From Brevibacillus humidisoli (lineage in GTDB: Bacteria > Bacillota > Bacilli > Brevibacillales > Brevibacillaceae), in the NCBI RefSeq assembly GCF_020923435.1, contig NZ_CP087263.1, positions 4,418,501-4,482,500 of the forward strand: a stretch of DNA of 64,000 nt, given 5' to 3'. Positions 1-8,543 of this stretch are shown here, in pieces (position 1 is the first letter of the stretch; each line of letters starts with the position of its first letter). The position numbers and the translations under genes were made by a program. The notes under the pieces are model-generated. The model was not told where the DNA came from. It did no database searches and saw only the letters and a program-made list of their open reading frames with translations.

Positions 1-298
1 TGTGTTTGACGCTGATTTGGTAGCTGGCAGCAGGCTGTTGGTGCGGAATCGCCGGAGGGGGGATCGCATCGCTCTGCTTGGTGTGTCCGGGACCAAGAAG
101 CTGAAGAATCTGCTGATTGACTACAAGGTACCCAGAGCTTGGCGTGACCGTCTGCCGCTGGTAGTGGCAGATGATCGCATCATCTGGGTGCCGGGCGTTC
201 GTCGTTCGCGGCACGGTTTGGTCGGTGAGCAGACCACGCAATACATATGGTTACACACGGAGTTCGCTGAAGAGTGGCAGGAGGTTTTTTTGGAATGA
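1..298 (+). CDS. tilS: tRNA(Ile)-lysidine synthase, C-terminal part
   Basis: Only the last 98 codons are present; the gene begins upstream of the window. TilS uses ATP and lysine to convert C34 of tRNA-Ile(CAU) to lysidine, so that it reads AUA. The visible part matches the C-terminal substrate-binding domain of the family (motif [22 protein letters not shown], then a DDRIIWVPG stretch), not the N-terminal PP-loop. The TGA stop at 296-298 overlaps the ATG of hpt, the usual Bacillales tilS-hpt arrangement, and this supports the identification. The missing N-terminus cannot be assessed. Confidence 0.85.
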   Translation, partial: VFDADLVAGSRLLVRNRRRGDRIALLGVSGTKKLKNLLIDYKVPRAWRDRLPLVVADDRIIWVPGVRRSRHGLVGEQTTQYIWLHTEFAEEWQEVFLE

Positions 299-834
299 TG
301 AATGACATCAAGGAGATTTTAATAACGGAAGCGGAAATCGCAGAAAAGGTAAAGGAACTGGGTGATACCCTAGGCGCGGAATATCGGGACAAAAACCCGC
401 TGGTGATCTGTGTATTAAAGGGTGCCGTCCTGTTTATGGCCGATCTGGTGCGTCAGATGAACATTCCTTGCGAGATGGACTTCATGGCTGTATCCAGCTA
501 TGGCACGAGTACGGTCTCTTCCGGTGTGGTGCGCATCCTCAAGGATCTGGACACATCGGTACAGGATCGTCATGTGCTGATCGTGGAAGATATTATGGAC
601 AGCGGTTTGACCCTTAGCCGGCTGGTGGAACTGCTCCAGCACCGGCAGGCCGCATCTGTCAAAGTGGTTACGTTGCTGAACAAGCCGGAGAGACGCAAAG
701 TGGAGATCAAGCCTGACTACAGCGGGTTTACCATTCCAGATGAGTTTGTTGTCGGGTATGGCCTTGACTACTCCGAAAAGTATCGCAATCTGCCCTTCAT
801 CGGCGTGCTCAAACCGGAAGTCTATGCCGGTTAG
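295..834 (+). CDS. hpt: hypoxanthine phosphoribosyltransferase
   Basis: Purine salvage enzyme that joins hypoxanthine (and usually guanine) to PRPP, giving IMP or GMP in the cytosol. The PRPP-binding signature [14 protein letters not shown] is present and the length (179 aa) is normal. An open frame begins at a GTG at 274, but the AGGAGG at about 278-283 lies inside that extension. It points to the paired ATGs at 295 and 298, so 295 was chosen. The gene is translationally coupled to tilS through an ATGA overlap. Followed by ftsH, as in other Bacillales. Confidence 0.93.
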   Translation: MMNDIKEILITEAEIAEKVKELGDTLGAEYRDKNPLVICVLKGAVLFMADLVRQMNIPCEMDFMAVSSYGTSTVSSGVVRILKDLDTSVQDRHVLIVEDIMDSGLTLSRLVELLQHRQAASVKVVTLLNKPERRKVEIKPDYSGFTIPDEFVVGYGLDYSEKYRNLPFIGVLKPEVYAG

Positions 835-903
835 TTTGGTTGTGATGAACAGGAGCGATGTGATAAAATGTTGGAAGTGTCTTTTCGCGAGAGGAGGTAA
901 GAA

Positions 904-2841
904 ATGAATCGGTTTTTTCGCAATACCGGGTTCTATCTACTTATATTTCTCGTCACGGTTGGGATCGTTAACTTCGTCCTCTCCGGGACAGACAAAGTAT
1001 CACAGCTGACGTATCAAGAATTTCGCACCGAGCTGTTAAAAGACAACGTACTCGAGATCACGCTTCAACCAGACGGGGGTACATATCGCGTTGAGGGAAC
1101 ACTGAAGCAGGCTCCTCCTGATCGGGAGAAAACCTTTGTCACCCATGTTTTCCTCTACGATTCCGATATTATACAGTTGATCAATCAAAAGATCGACAAC
1201 CAGATCATCGAAGACGTCGTCATCGAGCGGCAAGAAGGAAACAACATTTGGCTAACCTTCCTTACCTCGATCATTCCCATCGTGATCATCTTCATCCTGT
1301 TCTTCTTCCTGTTCAATCAGGCGCAGGGTGGCGGAAACCGGGTAATGAACTTTGGTAAAAGCCGCGCCAAGCTGTATAATGATGAGAAAAAGCGTGTTAC
1401 GTTCGAAGATGTGGCGGGTGCGGATGAGGAAAAGGCGGAACTGGTGGAAGTGGTCGAGTTCCTCAAAGACCCGCGCAAGTTTGCTGCGGTTGGCGCACGT
1501 ATCCCAAAAGGTGTTCTTTTGGTAGGACCGCCTGGAACGGGTAAAACGTTGTTGGCCCGTGCTGTAGCTGGGGAAGCGGGTGTGCCGTTCTTCAGCATAT
1601 CCGGTTCTGACTTCGTGGAGATGTTCGTCGGTGTGGGTGCATCCCGTGTACGTGATTTGTTTGAAAATGCCAAGAAAAACGCACCATGTATCATCTTTAT
1701 CGATGAGATTGACGCTGTTGGTCGTCAGCGCGGCGCTGGGCTAGGGGGCGGCCACGACGAGAGGGAGCAGACCCTGAACCAACTGCTTGTAGAGATGGAC
1801 GGTTTTGGGGCTAATGAAGGGATCATTATCGTTGCTGCTACGAACCGACCGGATATTTTGGACCCGGCGCTGCTTCGTCCGGGTCGTTTTGACCGGCAGA
1901 TCACGGTGGATCGCCCCGATATCAAAGGGCGCGAAGCTGTACTCAAAGTCCATGCGCGCAACAAACCGCTCGGTGATGACATCGACGTGGACATCATCGC
2001 CCGCCGTACACCAGGCTTTACCGGTGCCGATCTGGAAAACCTGCTGAACGAAGCGGCGTTGTTAACCGCACGGAAAAACAAGAAACAGATCAACATGGAA
2101 GATATCGACGAAGCGATTGACCGTGTCATCGCGGGTCCGGCCAAGAAATCACGCGTGGTCAGTGACGATGAAAAACGGCTGGTCGCTTATCATGAAGCAG
2201 GTCATACGATTATCGGGTACCATCTGAAGCGGGCTGACATGGTCCACAAGGTAACGATCATTCCACGCGGCCAGGCAGGCGGTTACACCGTGATGCTGCC
2301 GAAGGAAGACCGCTATTTTGCGACCAAGTCCGACCTGCTCGACAAGATTACCGGGCTGTTGGGCGGCCGCGTCGCGGAAGAACTGGTGCTGGGCGACATC
2401 AGTACCGGCGCTCACAATGACTTTCAGCGTGCCACGGCGATTGCCCGCAGCATGATTACCGAATACGGTATGAGCCAATTGGGGCCGATGCAGTTTGGTC
2501 GTTCACAGGGCCAGGTCTTTTTGGGGCGCGATATCGGACATGAGCGCAATTACTCTGAACAGATCGCCTACGAAATCGACCAAGAGATGCAGCGGATCAT
2601 CAATGAGCAGTACGAGCGCTGCAAAGAGCTGCTGATCAAGTACCGCGATCAGTTGGAATTGATCGCACAAACCTTACTCAAGGTGGAGACGCTCGACGCC
2701 GAGCAGATCAAGCAGTTGATTGAAACAGGCAAACTGGAGAAACTGCCGGCCGAGAAGTCCGATGTCGTCGTGCACATCCAGTCAAAGAATGAAACGCCAG
2801 AGCAGGCAAACGATTCAGAGCAGGAAGAAGAAGACAAGTAG
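904..2841 (+). CDS. ftsH: ATP-dependent zinc metalloprotease FtsH
   Basis: Membrane-anchored AAA+ protease that degrades misfolded and regulatory membrane proteins as a hexamer. Visible in order: a first membrane segment at about residues 7-25, an extracytoplasmic domain, a second membrane segment at about 115-137, Walker A GPPGTGKT (208-215), Walker [10 protein letters not shown], the second region of homology with RPGRFDRQ, and the zinc-binding HEAGH (430-434). The C-terminus is acidic (repeated E and D). 645 aa is a normal length. ATG 904 has GAGGAGG eight bases upstream. A strong intrinsic terminator follows immediately. Confidence 0.97.
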   Translation: MNRFFRNTGFYLLIFLVTVGIVNFVLSGTDKVSQLTYQEFRTELLKDNVLEITLQPDGGTYRVEGTLKQAPPDREKTFVTHVFLYDSDIIQLINQKIDNQIIEDVVIERQEGNNIWLTFLTSIIPIVIIFILFFFLFNQAQGGGNRVMNFGKSRAKLYNDEKKRVTFEDVAGADEEKAELVEVVEFLKDPRKFAAVGARIPKGVLLVGPPGTGKTLLARAVAGEAGVPFFSISGSDFVEMFVGVGASRVRDLFENAKKNAPCIIFIDEIDAVGRQRGAGLGGGHDEREQTLNQLLVEMDGFGANEGIIIVAATNRPDILDPALLRPGRFDRQITVDRPDIKGREAVLKVHARNKPLGDDIDVDIIARRTPGFTGADLENLLNEAALLTARKNKKQINMEDIDEAIDRVIAGPAKKSRVVSDDEKRLVAYHEAGHTIIGYHLKRADMVHKVTIIPRGQAGGYTVMLPKEDRYFATKSDLLDKITGLLGGRVAEELVLGDISTGAHNDFQRATAIARSMITEYGMSQLGPMQFGRSQGQVFLGRDIGHERNYSEQIAYEIDQEMQRIINEQYERCKELLIKYRDQLELIAQTLLKVETLDAEQIKQLIETGKLEKLPAEKSDVVVHIQSKNETPEQANDSEQEEEDK

Positions 2842-2866
2842 GAGCGCCATAGGTGCTCCTTTTTTT
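2840..2866 (+). terminator. intrinsic terminator after ftsH
   Basis: A 9-bp stem (AGGAGCGCC / GGTGCTCCT, one G-U pair) with a three-base loop is followed by seven T residues. The stem starts inside the ftsH stop codon. Confidence 0.9.
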
Positions 2867-2956
2867 GACAGAAAACAGTCGGTAGGGTACGCTTGCATCA
2901 TCAAAGGTGGTCAGTCGGGAATAACCTCGCCACCAGATGGATGGAGGAGAGAAAAG

Positions 2957-3826
2957 ATGAGTACACGTGATGTTAGGCTGGTTGCATTTGACATGGACGG
3001 CACGCTGCTCAATGAAGCATCAGAGATGACCCAGGCGACCAGAGAAGCATGCCAGCAGCTGCAGGCGGAAGGCTGTCGGTTGGTCATCGCCAGCGGGCGT
3101 ACCTATAAGTCGGCCCAGTCACCAATCGACGGCTTTTTGTTTGACGGGTATGTTTGCAGCAACGGGGCTGCTATCTACGAACAGGACGGCAGGTTGGTGA
3201 CCTGTACGACGCTTGATCCGCTTATGATTGTCCGTGCTGTGGTGAAGATCAGAGAGAGGCCGATCTACTACGAACTGCACGATATCGGGAGCAACCGCTT
3301 GATGGTTAAAGAAGACCGGGATCGAGTGGAGTCGCTGTTGGATTCAGCGGATCTGACGACTCGGGAGCATCTTCTGCGCCACTTTTCTTTTTACAAACTG
3401 ACGCAAGCGGTAGAGATGGACGATCTTTTTGACAGGATTACTCGTGGGCAGAGTCAGATTACCAAACTGTTTATCTGGCACAGCCAGCCGACGGAACTGG
3501 CGTGGGTACGCGAACAACTGCAGCCATTTGAAGGAGAAGCAACCATTACGTCTTCAGGCATTTACAATGTGGAAGTGATACCAGCTGGTGTGAGCAAGTG
3601 GAAGGGACTGCAGTACTTCCTGGAGAAATGGCAGATCTCGGCGGAGCAGGCAGCGGCATTTGGCGATGCTGACAACGATCGGGAGATCCTGTCGCAGGTC
3701 GGCCACTCGGTCGCGATGGGCAACGCACCTGATGACCTGAAAGCGATCTGTCGCTACGTGGCTGGTCATCACGACGAAGATGGGGTGGCAGGTTTTATCC
3801 GTAAAAATCTGCTTGGCACTACCTGA
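2957..3826 (+). CDS. Cof-type HAD-superfamily phosphatase
   Basis: Cytosolic sugar-phosphate or nucleotide phosphatase of the Cof/YkrA/YwpJ type (HAD subfamily IIB); the substrate cannot be told from sequence. HAD motif I is FDMDGTLLN near the N-terminus (nucleophile Asp and general acid Asp), motif II is VIASGRT, and motif IV is AFGDADNDREIL with the Mg-binding acidic residues. The invariant Lys of motif III probably lies in the SKWKGLQYFL stretch. 289 aa is typical. An open frame runs back to 2720, but the GGAGGAGAG around 2943-2951 sets ATG 2957 as the start. It lies between the ftsH terminator and the nadA promoter, so it is probably its own transcription unit. Confidence 0.88.
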   Translation: MSTRDVRLVAFDMDGTLLNEASEMTQATREACQQLQAEGCRLVIASGRTYKSAQSPIDGFLFDGYVCSNGAAIYEQDGRLVTCTTLDPLMIVRAVVKIRERPIYYELHDIGSNRLMVKEDRDRVESLLDSADLTTREHLLRHFSFYKLTQAVEMDDLFDRITRGQSQITKLFIWHSQPTELAWVREQLQPFEGEATITSSGIYNVEVIPAGVSKWKGLQYFLEKWQISAEQAAAFGDADNDREILSQVGHSVAMGNAPDDLKAICRYVAGHHDEDGVAGFIRKNLLGTT

Positions 3827-3855
3827 TTCATGCAGGTTACCCAGCCAGATAGCCA

Positions 3856-3884
3856 TTGACATTACCAGGTACCCGGCTTACAAT
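3856..3884 (+). promoter_or_regulatory. sigma-A promoter of nadA
   Basis: TTGACA (3856-3861), a 17-bp spacer, then TACAAT (3879-3884): a near-consensus vegetative promoter about 55 bp before the nadA ATG. I did not see a convincing operator for a niacin-responsive repressor. Confidence 0.75.
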
Positions 3885-3938
3885 GACCCTAATGAAAAGA
3901 GAGAGAGAACGTTGAACAGATGGGGAGGTTAGAACCCT

Positions 3939-4883
3939 ATGGAAGCGTTGGCGTTAGAAAAGAAAGCACAGCGCAATGCCGAACTGCGTGAGCGATTGAT
4001 GCAGTTGAAGAAAGAGAGAAACGCCATCATTCTTGCACACTATTACCAACGGGCTGAAATACAGGAAGTGGCTGATTATATAGGAGACTCTTTTGGATTG
4101 GCACAGAAAGCACGGGAGACGGATGCGGATGTGATCCTGTTCTGCGGCGTTCACTTCATGGGAGAAAGTGCAAAAATTCTCAATCCCAATAAAACCGTGA
4201 TTATTCCAGATGAACGGGCCGGCTGTCCGATGGCCGACATGGTTAATGTAGAAGGGCTGCGCAAACTGAAAGCACAGCATCCAAACGCCAAAGTGGTGGC
4301 CTATATCAACACATCGGCCGATGTGAAGGCGGAAACATACATCTGCTGTACGTCGTCCAACGCCAAGAAAGTAATCGAATCGATTGACAGCGACGAGATC
4401 ATCTGGGTGCCGGACAAGAACCTGGGGCACTATGTCTCCCAGTTTACCGACAAGAAAATGATCATCTGGGAAGGGTACTGCAATACGCACGACCAACTCT
4501 CGGTACAAGATGTGATGAACCTGAAGCGCGAACATCCGGATGCGCTGTTTGTCGCTCACCCGGAGTGCCGCCCGGAAGTGGTCGCTTTGGCTGATTTTGT
4601 CGGATCGACGACCGGAATCCTCAAGTACTGCCGGGAGTCCTCTCACAAGAAGTTTATCATCGGCACAGAGGATGGAACGGGGTATATGCTGCAGCAAGAC
4701 AGCCCGGATAAAACGTTTATCTTTGCGTCCAAATATCTGGTATGCCCCAACATGAAGGTGAACAACCTCAAAAAATGTGTAGAGGCACTGGAGAAGATGA
4801 GTCCGGAGATTTACGTGCCGGAGCATGTAGCAGAAGCGGCACGTGCTTCCCTGGAGCGGATGCTGCAAGTATCACCCAACTAA
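3939..4883 (+). CDS. nadA: quinolinate synthase A
   Basis: Condenses iminoaspartate (made by NadB) with dihydroxyacetone phosphate to quinolinate, the first pyridine precursor of NAD, using a [4Fe-4S] cluster. The three expected ligands are visible: Cys96 in ERAGCPMAD, Cys181 in WEGYCNTHD and Cys269 in CPNMK. The substrate motifs LAHYYQ and GTEDG are also present. 314 aa corresponds to the shorter form of the family. ATG 3939 follows GGGGAGG. The partner genes nadB and nadC are about 12 kb downstream, after unrelated metal and sugar uptake genes. Confidence 0.95.
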   Translation: MEALALEKKAQRNAELRERLMQLKKERNAIILAHYYQRAEIQEVADYIGDSFGLAQKARETDADVILFCGVHFMGESAKILNPNKTVIIPDERAGCPMADMVNVEGLRKLKAQHPNAKVVAYINTSADVKAETYICCTSSNAKKVIESIDSDEIIWVPDKNLGHYVSQFTDKKMIIWEGYCNTHDQLSVQDVMNLKREHPDALFVAHPECRPEVVALADFVGSTTGILKYCRESSHKKFIIGTEDGTGYMLQQDSPDKTFIFASKYLVCPNMKVNNLKKCVEALEKMSPEIYVPEHVAEAARASLERMLQVSPN

Positions 4884-4900
4884 AGAATGACAGGCGTAAC

Positions 4901-4948
4901 AGCCGCCGCACCTTTTCTCGCATAGAGGGGCGGCGGCTTTGTTTTTTT
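4901..4948 (+). terminator. intrinsic terminator after nadA
   Basis: AGCCGCCGC (4901-4909) pairs perfectly with GCGGCGGCT (4930-4938) across a 20-base loop. A T-rich run follows. Confidence 0.85.
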
Positions 4949-5130
4949 ATAAGACTTTACCTGTGCCCGAACTTTGAGGCTCCTTCTCGTGCATCCCGTT
5001 TCGCACGATTCTCTTTTCCCCTGACGGTTTTTCTCATGCGGACAGCAAGCACAACAGATACGGATCGCAGAAAGGTGTGCTTCCGATCCGGCTGCTCTGT
5101 TGACTCCATGGGATGTTTTACAAAAAAGAG
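4949..5130. other. intergenic stretch before the copA promoter
   Basis: Part of the 406-base gap between nadA and copA. I see no gene with a ribosome-binding site, no repeat and no RNA motif here. Open frames crossing it lack family features. Confidence 0.5.
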
Positions 5131-5158
5131 TTGACATTATAGGGTAGGGGGGTATAGT
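5131..5158 (+). promoter_or_regulatory. copA promoter with CsoR-like operator in the spacer
   Basis: TTGACA (5131-5136) and TATAGT (5153-5158) are separated by 16 bp. The spacer is the G-rich TATAGGGTAGGGGGGTATA. G/C tracts flanked by TA-rich ends are typical of operators for the copper-sensing repressor CsoR in Firmicutes. CueR promoters usually have a 19-bp spacer, which does not fit. The regulator assignment is inferred by resemblance; no csoR gene lies in this window. Confidence 0.55.
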
Positions 5159-5289
5159 ATTTAAGTGTGATCACCACTCCTTCGCTGCCATATGGCCCAT
5201 CTGCGGACGAGTGAAGTCGGACATCATACCAAGCAATCATTAAAAAACAACGCAACAAGGAAAGAATAGAGAAAGAAAGGGTGAGTGTG

Positions 5290-7707
5290 ATGGAAAAGCA
5301 AACCACGCTCCAGATAACAGGAATGACGTGCGCCGCCTGTGCACTGCGTATAGAGAAAGGATTAAACAAGCTCGATGGCGTTTCAGAGGCCAGTGTGAAC
5401 TTGGCTCTGGAGAAGGCCTCCATTACGTATGATCCGGCAAAGGTTGATGTGGCTCAGGTGGAACAAAAGATCCAAGACTTGGGTTACGGAACGGTAAAGG
5501 AAGCAGTTGAACTGCAAATCAGCGGGATGACGTGCGCCGCCTGCGCCAATCGGATAGAAAAAGGATTGGGCAGGCTGCCTGGCGTGACAAATGCGACTGT
5601 GAACTTTGCACTGGAAACGGCTCGCATCGAATACACACCCGGCCAGGCCACTGTCAGCGACATGGTGAAAAAAGTGGAGCAATTGGGGTATCAAGCAGCC
5701 CCTAAATCGGAGCAGACTGATTCGATTGACCACCGCCAAAAAGAGATCGCGACCCAGAAGCGAAAGGTGCTCATCTCGGCGGTGCTTTCGTTCCCGCTGC
5801 TATGGGCAATGGTGAGCCACTTTTCGTTTACCTCGTTCATCTGGCTGCCTGAGCTGTTCATGAATCCGTGGTTCCAGTTGGCGCTGGCAACACCAGTCCA
5901 GTTTGTGATCGGCAAGCAGTTTTACGTGGGCGCCTACAAAGCGCTTCGGAACAAAAGCGCCAACATGGACGTGCTGGTCGCGCTGGGTACCTCTGCTGCG
6001 TACTTTTATAGCTTGTATCTCACCTTGCAATCGCTGAACATGGCACATGGCCATCAGGTGGAGCTGTACTATGAGACCAGCGCCGTTTTGATTACGTTGA
6101 TCCGGCTGGGCAAGCTGTTTGAGGCTCTGGCCAAGGGTCGATCTTCAGAGGCGATCAAGTCGCTGATGGGCCTGCAGGCCAAGACAGCCCTAGTGGTTCG
6201 TAATGATCAGGAGATCCAACTGCCGGTTGAAGAGGTTGTCGCAGGTGACATTGTCATCGTGAAGCCGGGCGAAAAGGTGCCGGTTGATGGAGAAGTGCTG
6301 GAAGGTACCTCCACCGTAGACGAGTCGATGCTGACAGGTGAAAGCATTCCGGTCGAAAAGCGGGCAGGCGACCAACTGATTGGCGCGACGATCAATAAAA
6401 ACGGTGTTTTGAAGATGAGAGCAACCAAAGTGGGCAGAGAGACCGCTTTGGCGCAGATCATCAAGGTAGTGGAGGAAGCGCAGGGCTCCAAGGCGCCGAT
6501 CCAGCGGATTGCCGACACGATCTCCGGCATTTTTGTGCCGATTGTGGTGGGGATCGCCGTCGTGACTTTCCTGATCTGGTACTTTGCCATCGAACCCGGC
6601 AGCTTCGCGGGTGCGCTGGAAAACGCCATCGCCGTGCTCGTTATTGCCTGCCCTTGTGCACTCGGCTTGGCGACGCCTACTTCGATAATGGCAGGATCCG
6701 GGCGTGCTGCCGAGCTGGGAATTCTGTTCAAGGGCGGTGAACACCTGGAGTCGACGCACAAGGTGGATGCAGTCGTGCTGGACAAAACGGGTACCGTTAC
6801 CAACGGGAAGCCTGAGCTGACCGATCTCATCCCCGCCGACGGCATCGACGTTGACCAGTTTCTCAGCATGGTTGGGGGGGCGGAGCGTAATTCCGAACAT
6901 CCATTGGCAGAGGCGATTGTCAATGGGATCAGAGAAAGGCAAAACAACACGGAATGGCCTGCAGCAACTACATTTGATGCAATCCCCGGCTACGGCGTTC
7001 GAGCTGTCTTACAAGGAAAAGAGGTGCTGGTGGGAACTCGCAGATTGATGAGCAAGTACGGGGTGGATGCAGCCGCCGCTTACGAGCTGATGGATCGATT
7101 GGAGGAACAGGGAAAGACGGCTATGCTGGTTGCGATGGATGGAGCCTATGCCGGATTGATCGCGGTCGCCGACACGATCAAGGAAACCTCGCGAGAAGCA
7201 GTGGAGCGGCTGAGGGCAGAAGGCATCGAGGTGATCATGATTACCGGTGATAATGAACGGACCGCCCAAGCAATCGCCCGGCAGGCCGGTATCGAGCACG
7301 TCCTGGCCGAAGTGTTGCCGGAGGGGAAAGCGGAGGAAGTGAAGAAGCTGCAGCAAACCGGTAAAAAGGTAGCGATGGTGGGAGACGGTATCAACGATGC
7401 GCCAGCTCTCGCTACCGCAGATATCGGGATGGCGATTGGGACTGGTACCGATGTAGCGATGGAGGCGGCCGATGTAACACTGATGCGCGGCGACCTGAAC
7501 AGCATCGCCGACGCGATTCTCATGAGCCGCAAAACGATGACCAACATCAGGCAAAACCTGTTCTGGGCCTTGGCCTACAACGTGATCGGCATCCCGGTGG
7601 CCGCTGCCGGATTTCTCGCTCCCTGGGTGGCGGGAGCGGCGATGGCGCTTAGTTCTGTCTCCGTCGTACTCAACGCACTGCGGCTGCAGCGGGCCAAACT
7701 AGGCTGA
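5290..7707 (+). CDS. copA: copper-exporting P1B-type ATPase CopA
   Basis: Inner-membrane pump that exports Cu(I), probably also Ag(I). Two N-terminal heavy-metal-binding domains each carry GMTCAAC (metal Cys14/Cys17 and Cys82/Cys85). Then come membrane helices, the actuator TGES motif, the intramembrane CPC (Cys454-Pro-Cys456) that marks Cu(I) transport, the phosphorylated Asp498 in DKTGT, the HP motif SEHPLAEA and the hinge GDGINDAP. 805 aa is normal. A GTG at 5281 opens the same frame, but AAAGG at 5276-5280 is better spaced for ATG 5290. No copZ chaperone or csoR gene is adjacent. Confidence 0.95.
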   Translation: MEKQTTLQITGMTCAACALRIEKGLNKLDGVSEASVNLALEKASITYDPAKVDVAQVEQKIQDLGYGTVKEAVELQISGMTCAACANRIEKGLGRLPGVTNATVNFALETARIEYTPGQATVSDMVKKVEQLGYQAAPKSEQTDSIDHRQKEIATQKRKVLISAVLSFPLLWAMVSHFSFTSFIWLPELFMNPWFQLALATPVQFVIGKQFYVGAYKALRNKSANMDVLVALGTSAAYFYSLYLTLQSLNMAHGHQVELYYETSAVLITLIRLGKLFEALAKGRSSEAIKSLMGLQAKTALVVRNDQEIQLPVEEVVAGDIVIVKPGEKVPVDGEVLEGTSTVDESMLTGESIPVEKRAGDQLIGATINKNGVLKMRATKVGRETALAQIIKVVEEAQGSKAPIQRIADTISGIFVPIVVGIAVVTFLIWYFAIEPGSFAGALENAIAVLVIACPCALGLATPTSIMAGSGRAAELGILFKGGEHLESTHKVDAVVLDKTGTVTNGKPELTDLIPADGIDVDQFLSMVGGAERNSEHPLAEAIVNGIRERQNNTEWPAATTFDAIPGYGVRAVLQGKEVLVGTRRLMSKYGVDAAAAYELMDRLEEQGKTAMLVAMDGAYAGLIAVADTIKETSREAVERLRAEGIEVIMITGDNERTAQAIARQAGIEHVLAEVLPEGKAEEVKKLQQTGKKVAMVGDGINDAPALATADIGMAIGTGTDVAMEAADVTLMRGDLNSIADAILMSRKTMTNIRQNLFWALAYNVIGIPVAAAGFLAPWVAGAAMALSSVSVVLNALRLQRAKLG

Positions 7708-7741
7708 CATCCACCGTCTGCCTGCCGCCGAGCGCACAGAA

Positions 7742-7822
7742 GGTGCCATACCGATAGAGATGGTGCTTACCCGGAGAAATGGTGCTCTCACGAAGAAAAG
7801 GTGCGAAACTAATAACAGTGCT
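7742..7822 (+). repeat. degenerate 19-20 bp tandem repeat after copA
   Basis: The word GGTGC recurs at 7742, 7762, 7781 and 7800, with a weaker AGTGC at 7817. Each copy is preceded by a purine-rich stretch such as GAGAAAT or GAAGAAAA. The copies are diverged and non-coding in any convincing frame. Function is unknown. Confidence 0.45.
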
Positions 7823-7831
7823 GTCGAAACC

Positions 7832-7865
7832 AATAGAAAAGGATGAGCCGTCTTGGCTCATCCTT
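7832..7865 (-). terminator. terminator of the PCYCGC lipoprotein gene
   Basis: An 11-bp perfect stem (AAGGATGAGCC 7839-7849 / GGCTCATCCTT 7855-7865) with a five-base loop. Read on the minus strand it ends in TTTTC, so it mainly serves the leftward gene, whose TGA stop lies inside the hairpin. It may also stop copA transcription from the other side. Confidence 0.8.
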
Positions 7866-8355
7866 GATTTGGCATAGGGGTAGGTGTCGGTTTCGCATAG
7901 CCTGATTTGTATTTTTCATCGATCAGTGTACGAATCTCATGTACCGACTTGCCCTGATCTTTTAGCTCGCTAGATACGTAGGCGATCTCCAGGCAGACAC
8001 CGCAGCGGGTGCCGTGGTCATCCCAGAGGACCGATCCGTCCTCTTTCACTTCCTTGATAAAGCAGTTGCCGTTGTGCTGGTGCCCGGCGCTCTCACCGCA
8101 GCCGCAGTAACAAGGGATATGCTGCAGCGTGTCTTGATGCTGGCCGGCGATTTGGTACACTTCCTTGATCCGTGGATCTACCTGGTCAAGGAACGACGGC
8201 AGATCCTCGATGGAGGCGGTTAGTTCCTGCAGATCGCCATTTGGCGCATGCTGCTGGTGGCCTACTTCGGCAGCCGAATCCTCAGATGCGGAAGAGCAGC
8301 CGACGACGAGAGAAAAGCTTAACAGACCAATATATAGAAAACGAACTCGCTTCAT
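7858..8355 (-). CDS. PCYCGC-motif lipoprotein
   Basis: Predicted surface lipoprotein of unknown function. It has a signal peptide ending in the lipobox VVGC (lipidated Cys20), then a soluble domain with the family signature PCYCGC (81-86), further cysteines at 98, 118 and 121, and several histidines (GHQHNGN, DDHGT). The Cys/His pattern suggests metal or cofactor binding, but that is inference. 165 aa. The start is set by AAGGAGG a short distance upstream on the minus strand. It stands convergent to copA and divergent from znuA, between copper export and zinc uptake genes. Confidence 0.85.
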   Translation of the reverse strand: MKRVRFLYIGLLSFSLVVGCSSASEDSAAEVGHQQHAPNGDLQELTASIEDLPSFLDQVDPRIKEVYQIAGQHQDTLQHIPCYCGCGESAGHQHNGNCFIKEVKEDGSVLWDDHGTRCGVCLEIAYVSSELKDQGKSVHEIRTLIDEKYKSGYAKPTPTPMPNQG

Positions 8356-8382
8356 CGTGATTTCAACCTCCTTGTCCCCCGC

Positions 8383-8391
8383 ATTATACCA
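8383..8391 (-). promoter_or_regulatory. extended -10 promoter for the PCYCGC lipoprotein gene
   Basis: On the minus strand the sequence reads TGGTATAAT, an extended -10 element about 30 bases before the start codon. I see no good -35 hexamer. Confidence 0.45.
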
Positions 8392-8446
8392 CAGCAGACA
8401 AAGAATCCACCCAATCCGATTTTGACGAAATCGAAAAAATTTCTGT

Positions 8447-8467
8447 AAATCGTAATTAGTCTTATTT
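8447..8467 (+). promoter_or_regulatory. Zur-box-like site 1, overlapping the znuA -35
   Basis: The left half AAATCGTAAT matches the Bacillus Zur consensus half-site exactly; the right half (AGTCTTATTT) is degenerate. Its 3' end covers the -35 hexamer at 8465-8470, so bound Zur would block the promoter. Confidence 0.55.
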
Positions 8468-8493
8468 ACTTCTAGGCTGCATATCGTTATAAT
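8465..8493 (+). promoter_or_regulatory. znuA promoter
   Basis: TTTACT (8465-8470), a 17-bp spacer, then TATAAT (8488-8493). Transcription would begin near 8500, between the two Zur-like sites. Confidence 0.65.
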
Positions 8494-8502
8494 GAGAGAA
8501 GT

Positions 8503-8523
8503 AAATCGGAATGATTATGAAAT
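8503..8523 (+). promoter_or_regulatory. Zur-box-like site 2, just after the znuA start of transcription
   Basis: Close to the 21-bp Zur consensus: AAATCGGAAT, one central base, ATTATGAAAT, with both half-sites recognisable. It lies immediately downstream of the predicted transcription start and ends 20 bases before the znuA ATG. Confidence 0.65.
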
Positions 8524-8543
8524 AGAGGTAGGGAGCGATAGAG

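Noticed and set aside
3954..4868. 304-codon open frame on the minus strand opposite nadA
   Set aside because: It mirrors nadA codon structure, has no ribosome-binding site and no family features; a shadow frame.
5131..5158. CueR-type copper activator site before copA
   Set aside because: CueR promoters have a long spacer of about 19 bp; this one is 16 bp, which fits repression better.
6190..6950. Two long minus-strand frames opposite copA
   Set aside because: Both lie inside the conserved ATPase core and read as low-similarity antisense translation.
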